A DNA stretch of 64,000 nt, from contig NC_081413.1 of the NCBI RefSeq assembly GCF_030272615.1, positions 720,704,367-720,768,366 on the forward strand. The letters run 5' to 3'. Below the pieces are notes generated by a model, which was not told the DNA's origin, did not search any database, and was given only the letters and a program-made list of their open reading frames with translations. Source of the stretch: Cryptomeria japonica. Lineage: Eukaryota > Streptophyta > Pinopsida > Cupressales > Cupressaceae. Of the stretch, positions 58,486-64,000 are shown one piece after another. Both the position numbers and the translations under genes were made by a program. Numbering within the stretch: position 1 is the stretch's first letter; every line of letters begins with the position of its first letter.

Positions 58486-59508
58486 GATGTCCCTTTTTTG
58501 TTGACATCAGTTCTTTAGTGAGGATTAGCCTATTACCCTGACCCTCGTAGGCTAATGGGATTGGTTAGAGGGTCTTTTGAGGATTGGTATCATCCCCAGT
58601 GTTTAGAGTGCTTCAGTTTGGTCTTCGTTTGGCATCATTCAGACATCATTTGCTCTACTTACTATTTTTAGTAAGTCTTGGGATGTTAGAGATCAACCCC
58701 TGCTATTTTTAGTAAAGGGGGTATGGTCATATGCAGTCTCCTCATGTTAGCTCCTAGTTCAGACGGCGTTCGAAAATACAGAGTATTCATGGAGATATTA
58801 ATGTTTAATTGGCTCAATTAAATATTAATTATTTGGAGATTATATTATTAAGTCATAAAATGACTTTATATTATAAAGCACTTAAATGAGGGTCTATTTA
58901 TCATGAGAAGGGGGCCAAGTTTATTAATAATTTATGAGCACATAACCCAAGGTTTAATTACATTATTGATGTCAATGAAATATTATAACATTTCAATGTT
59001 AATTAAGAGCTTTTTGAAGAAGTTCGAACTTCTTGAGAAAATATAAGTGTGCAAAAGGAATCGAACTTGATTATGTGATTGGAGTTTTTGATTGAAGTTT
59101 CTCTAAAGCATTGAAGTGTAGAATACCAAGGGTTTCTGCAGGATTCAAGGCTCGTCGGCATTGGAGACCGTGGCTTCTTCATTGTAACAACATATAGAGG
59201 GTGTGCGATATCATCTGATTATGCTTGTGAGAGTTGGCTTCATTCAGGAGTCAATATTGAGCTGATTGGAGGGTTTATTTCAGAGTTTGTTTGTAGATTG
59301 AAAGGGATTATATTCAGAGATTTATTTGCTGATACAGTGCCCGTGAACAATGCGCTACAGTACCCATGAATAGTAAATCGCTACAGTACCCGTGAATAGT
59401 AAACGCTACAGTACTAGTGCATTTTAGAAGAGTTAATCTACATAAATTCAAAGGGGTTTTAAAAGCGATTTCAGATTGTTGGAGGCTACATTTATTGTTG
59501 TTAGTACC
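58486..59508 (+). mobile_element. LTR-like fragment, interrupted by the giant LTR at 59509
   Basis: Starts TGATGTCCCTTTTTTGTTGACATC-like with a short hairpin (GATGTC/GACATC; written here in parts). It has no coding sequence, an 18-bp perfect palindrome AAGAAGTTCGAACTTCTT at 59017, and a tandem repeat at 59338. GTACC at 59504-59508 directly precedes the next LTR and may be its target duplication. Confidence 0.4.
59338..59410. repeat. Three to four tandem copies of a 24-bp unit
   Basis: CTACAGTACCCGTGAATAGTA and variants (ACAGTGCCCGTGAACAATG) repeat at about 24-base spacing. Confidence 0.88.
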
Positions 59509-60139
59509 TGTTATGACCTTTTCACACATCGCCCCATTGCTAACGGGGATCCCCTCTTTTCCAGCTTTCTGCATTGTTAGGTTAGGGTTTTGGCTGCTTA
59601 GTGGGCAATTTTGTGTTTCTTGTGCCCGAGTCTCGGAGTTTTGATTATGCCTAGTGCCATCTAGGGTTTTTGAGGTTATAGGATCAAGTTGCAAACGTTG
59701 ATATTTTAATGATCCTAAATTTTGTCTAAGTGTTGACCTTTTTGAGCGTTAACGTGTTTTTAAACACGCGCATCAGTGATTTTAAAGTGCCAGGGTATTC
59801 CCAGACCTTTTGGAGTTGTTTTCTTGCTCCTAAGGTATTATTTAAGTTGATTTCACACTTTATCCCGATAATTTCCTAGCGTTTCGCTCATCTTTTTGGA
59901 AAATTTGCCTAAGTCTAGTCTAATTTTGAAGTTTCTAAGTGATTTTGAGTGGTTAAAATGCCAAATTCCTAAGGAAAATCCATATTCCAAGGGTTAGGAG
60001 GTCAAATTCCATGCTAGAGGTGCTTTTCCCCTCATATTCCAGACTACCCACCCTTTTCCCCCACTCAAAATCCACACTACACATGGGTTTCCCCTGAAAT
60101 CCATACTGGTTATTATTTTCCACCACTGTTTATCCATAC

Positions 60140-60640
60140 CTGGATCGATTTTCCCCTAGAAGTGCTAAAATTTAGCTAAGTGTCAGGATTTTTCCAAATT
60201 GCCATCGATTTTCCACCTGGAGTGCACACTATAGTGCAAACAACATTGAGGATGATTCCATGCCTGAGGTCGATTTTCCACCAAGATGTTTTGTGGCAAG
60301 TTAGTGCGGGTTTTTGTGCAGACTCTCAGTCCAGACCCAAGTCGATTTTCCACTGAGAGCATTTTGATGAGTTTTAAGTCCAGATTTTCATCCAGACTGA
60401 GGTCGATTTTCCACTATAGAGTATTTTTTGCAATTAAAGTGAATTTAGAGTGTGGATTTTGTGTCCAAACTGCCATCGATTTTCCCCTTGAGTGTTTTAT
60501 GTGCATTTTGATGAAATTTGGGCATGGATTTTTACCCAAGCTAGGATCGATTTTCCCTTGTGGGGAAATTTTTGACATTTTAATGATTTTTAAAGGGATT
60601 TTTTAATACCAACTTAAGTCGATTTTCCCCTAGAGGCTCA
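60140..60640. repeat. Array of eight TCGATTTTCC(A/C)C units in the U3
   Basis: Units at about 60143, 60203, 60270, 60342, 60402, 60475, 60546 and 60618. Each is preceded by a CCAGAC/CCAAAC-like word and followed by CT-GAG-type bases. They are direct repeats at about 60-75 base spacing with no clear dyad. Confidence 0.88.
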
Positions 60641-61648
60641 ATTTGGACTTAAATCAAAATATTTAATAAGTGAGCCTCATTTTAATTGCTTTTAAATGAT
60701 GATTAATGATTATTTAAAATTTAAAAAAAGCAAAATTAAATAACTTGCAATAAACATTTAATATTTTAAACCTTCTAGAAGCAAGTTGGTTTTTACCAAA
60801 CAAGTTTATAAGCATGTGTTTTATCCCACATTGCTTGTGTGGTGAAAGTGAGAGGTAAAAGCAAGTATAAGAGACTTTGTGCCATTGTTTGGGGTGATTT
60901 TCTTCATGCTTGGTGGCTGCCATCATTCCCAGCTCACTGATTTGTTTCAGATCTGAGGTTTGCTTCAGATTTGACCTCCATTGTTGGCTGCACAATAATT
61001 TTCAGACTTCAATTTTCATTGCCCAGCCAATTCCAACTTAGGCGATTTGCATTTGGAGGTGTTTAACGGAGTTTTTAGTGCATTTTCAGACCATTTTATC
61101 GCTGTTGCAGGTCTGAAAACTCCATTATAGGCAATTGTTCTCAGAAATTTTCATTTCCAGCCACCTAACCACTTTGGCGAGTTTGCTTGTAGCTGATTCC
61201 TTAGTTATTTTCTATCATTTTCAGGGATTTTTAACTACTCTTTGCAAGGTGCTGGTAAGTCTGAAGTAATTAATTTTCAAACTTGTCCTTAGAAATTTAT
61301 TTTTTACCAGCCACACTTACATTCCTGAATATGATTGTTTCCATCACCAAAATTGATTTTTATCAAGTTATGCACATTTTTTAAGGATTACAAAATGTTT
61401 TAAAAGTCTGATTTTCAGGTTGTCTTCAGATTTGTTGACCTCCATTGTTTACTGCGGAAGGTGTCTTCAGACATACTTTGTGTGAAAACACAACCTTTCA
61501 CACCTTCCCTTAGTCATCGTTGATCCGGTATACTCCTTTGCATTTTAGCTTGCATATTTTCTGAGCATAAGGAGGTATTAATGAATTTTATAGAGGGTTT
61601 TCATGCCCTAGCATTGTCACACTTTAAATTTAATTGTTAAAATCCAGA

Positions 61649-62788
61649 GTTACCTGGGGACGCGTCCCTGACCTGAAAACCCCCGTCCCCGTCTCGAGGA
61701 TGTTTCGGGGACTTGGGGACGGCTAGGGGACGTTTCCCCCCGTCCCCAAATTGCCCTATATTTTTAGAGGACGTCCCCGAAACGGGGGGATGCCTGCCCT
61801 AGCCTTGGGGGACGTCCGTACGTCTCAGGGACGGCTGGGGACGGCTGGGACATCCCCAATCCGTCCCGGGGACGGCTAGACGTCCCCCTTATCTAAGGCC
61901 ATTAAAAAATATTAAAAAACTAAAAAAAGTTGTATTTTCAAATTTTTAAATTTTTTTTCTAATATAGGCCCCTTATTAATTCAAATTGTTAGTAAAAATA
62001 AAAAAATTAAAAGATAACATTAATTTAATTCATAATTTTGAAAATGAAACTATATGGCAGCAGTGTAGCCTTTGGGCATTTTGACACAGAGATTAGAAAA
62101 TCGCCCAAAAATCGCCAAACTCGGCGAGTTAATAGAAAAATAACACCCAACACCTTTATGAAAGAATAAGTTTTTTTGGCCTCGCGGGGCGCTGCCCCTC
62201 AACCCCGCCCTGTATCGCGATAGGGAGCGCGCAAGGGGCGCTGCCCCTTGACCCCGCAAGGGGCGATGCCCCTTGACCCCACCTTGGGGGCGTTGCCCCC
62301 AAACCCCTGTTGAAAAATATGGGGGGAAACTGCGTCGATAGAAGTAGGGAAAATTTAACCTCTTTGTTTTGACATTTTGTATGTTATTTCTTTAATATCT
62401 ATTATGATATGCATATTGACAATGTGAATGAATTGAAATTCTGATTTATGAATGCATAATTGCATATTGTATATTGAGTATTAACAATGTTGTATGTTCA
62501 GAATTTACATTCTAAAATGTCTTCAACTTTTCATAGTATCATACACATGCCATTTCCATGTTTTATTGTTTTCATATGAATATAATGTATGTATGCATGC
62601 TTTATCCATGTTTTCATATGAACATTTAGAATTTTGAAATTTTCCTATATATTTTAAATATTTCCTATATTTTAATAGCCGTCCCCTTTGCCGTCCCCCG
62701 CCGTCCCCAAATTTGGCAAAAAAATTTGCCGTCCCGGAAACGCGTCCTGCCGTCCCTTGCCGTCCCCGTCCCGGAAACTCGGGGTAAC
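61649..62788. mobile_element. Foldback-like element B, about 1.14 kb, no ORF
   Basis: Ends GTTACC...GGTAAC, with arms full of GGGGACGG / CCGTCCCC words (61649-61890 and 62678-62788). Immediately outside, ATTGTTAAAATCCAGA (61633-61648) and ATTGTTAAAATCTACA (62789-62804) agree at 14 of 16 positions, a likely target duplication. The core 62131-62362 matches element A at 45871-46104. It also keeps one CGCCAAACTCGGCGAG word like the arms of A (62112-62129). Confidence 0.72.
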
Positions 62789-62926
62789 ATTGTTAAAATC
62801 TACAAAGTGTATGGATTATTCTCCTGACTTTATGCTCTAATTAGCTAAAATCTTTAGAAAGTCAAGAATTTTATCAAGAGCATTATTTATTTTCCTAAGT
62901 CTAACTTCAAGCTTCGTACAGGTGCG

Positions 62927-64000
62927 ATGTCGAAGTCTGGATATAAGGAAAGGAAAGAACTACAGAAGATGCTGGAGGCTGGATTCTATCCAGAGCTTAA
63001 GATTTCATCCAGATGGAAGGAGATTACAGATACAAACATGCATTTCCTAGAATTCGACCAGATGCAACAGCGGATGTTCGAAGTCGGAGATCAAGTTCTT
63101 TCCCCAGCATATGCGAACATTATGAAGAGTGGTATTTTTCATGCCGTTGGATTTCCACAGTCCATACAGTGCAGTGAACTTATCCTGGAGTGTACACGAT
63201 GTTATGATCCGCTCACGCGAATGATCAAAACTCTTAAGGGCGTTGTCATTGCCTGCCTTGCTGAGGATGCTATTGCAGAGGTGTTCAGAATTCCATGCGG
63301 AACAGACATGAAGGATGTGACCAAGGATGAATATGAAGAAAGATACACAAAGAAGATGGGTGTATGCAAGAATTTGATAAACAAAGAGTGGATGATTGAG
63401 CCTAGGTCTCATCATTCCAAGGCTCCCAAGACACTCATGTGCATAGATTTCAAGGAGGAGAATAGCGATTTAATATTCTTACTCAACAGAGTGATGGGCA
63501 TGCCGAAGGGAGCAATTTTCGATGGATGGATGTTCTACTTCATCCAGGATTGTCTTAGAGGAACGTTAGTAAATTGGTCTAAGATTATAAGTGACAATCT
63601 GGACTTTCAGTTGACGAATGTAGAGCGGTCCAAGTCATTTGCCATGACTTCTTAACTGGTATACCTACTTGCACAGTTTGTTTCATACAAAGGATTAATA
63701 TGCAAAGGTGAAGTCGGGAATGGGCAAGGACAATTTAGGAGTCATGAATGCTACCCCCAGCTGAGCATGTATAGAATTGAAGACTATAAGAGAGTGAATG
63801 ATGCATTCACTATGTACATCACACGGATGCTGCAGGGCGGAATCCATAGGAGATTATCCAAGGAGGCAACAGAGTTAATAGAAAAATATGGATCTTGGTA
63901 TATTCAGTTTCCCACTTTCATGTACCTTAGGATTCATGGGTTTCAATCTAAACCCTACAGACTTCCTAGGTATTCGACTGATAGAATGATCTTGTTGGAA
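62927..64000 (+). CDS. U3-encoded large protein, N-terminal part, cut by window end
   Basis: Starts MSKSGYKERKELQKMLEAGF. It is open for 242 codons, then a TAA at 63653 in frame, after which the same frame continues open to the window end with matching homology. It parallels the ORFs at 1698 and 13743: DPLTRMIKTLKGVVIACLAE against DPSTRHVKDEDQNVIMTLDS, a GWMFYFIQDCLRGTLVNWSK segment against WMSCYINIIRKGATRIDWGE, YKRVNDAFTMYI against YRRVNDTFFVVW, and IQFPTFMYLRIHG against LQFPTFTYIRIGC. Position in U3 after a repeat array is also shared. Function unknown. Confidence 0.78.

Larger units (their letters stand above)
59509..64000 (+). mobile_element. Giant LTR of a Tat-like element, runs past the window end
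   Basis: Starts TGTTATGACCTTTTCACACA then CGCCCCATTGCTAACGGGG, matching the start of the solo LTR on the other strand at 53991. It holds a short-repeat array (60140-60640), a foldback-like insertion (61649-62788) and a U3 ORF (62927 onward). The LTR is not finished at 64000, so it is longer than 3.3 kb without the insertion. Neither R/U5 nor internal genes are in view. Confidence 0.75.

Noticed and set aside
61903..62060. AT-rich centre of element B as a possible gene
   Set aside because: No open frame of note and no match to transposase motifs.

Overview
The window looks like intergenic DNA from a large plant genome, most likely a conifer or another gymnosperm (inference). It is almost wall-to-wall LTR retrotransposons nested in one another, with very few host-gene remains, long AT-rich decayed stretches and no bacterial-style gene packing. 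The only host-type coding sequence I can support is a pectin methylesterase-like terminal exon on the minus strand at about 42.2-43.0 kb.

Layout. (1) 288-18261 (+): a Ty3/gypsy element of the Tat/Ogre type with two giant LTRs of about 5.9 kb. The internal part encodes Gag, protease, an extra RNase H, reverse transcriptase with its own RNase H, and integrase, all broken by stops. Each LTR carries, upstream of its TATA box (so in U3), an array of 15-16 palindromes with core ACTTTAAAGT followed by a roughly 1,200-codon ORF. (2) 18262-22607: the PBS, leader repeats and U5/U3 of a minus-strand gypsy-like element, then featureless DNA. (3) 22608-24230: a minus-strand Copia-type LTR inserted in a LINE ORF1 remnant. 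(4) 25380-39154: an older LTR-like sequence split by two Copia-type insertions. The first, 26100-32757, has LTRs, PBS, PPT and a perfect target duplication but no pol; it encodes a coiled-coil/zinc-knuckle protein and a large unknown protein. The second, 32868-39149, is a conventional Copia element killed almost only by CAG-to-TAG and CGA-to-TGA changes. (5) 42221-42997: the PME-like exon. (6) 43.9-56 kb: a minus-strand Copia element cut by a 3.6 kb solo LTR (50384-53991) carrying nine long palindromes, and by another related LTR (about 43.9-48.75 kb) that itself contains a 1 kb foldback-like element. (7) 56-59.5 kb: hairpins, a hairpin array and a degraded LTR-like piece. (8) 59509-64000: the start of another giant LTR with its own short-repeat array, a second foldback-like insertion, and a U3 ORF homologous to the one in (1) that runs off the window.

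The main theme is the LTR architecture. Several related giant LTRs carry, in U3, a family-specific array of short repeats (dyad-symmetric in two of them), and at least two families follow it with a large ORF of the same protein family. A possibly related protein is the main product of the pol-less Copia-type element. The arrangement recalls retroviral U3 genes. A self-encoded regulator acting on an operator-like array is one testable reading, but function is inference only. All coding copies seen here are degraded, apart from the last ORF, which is cut off by the window end and has one in-frame stop.
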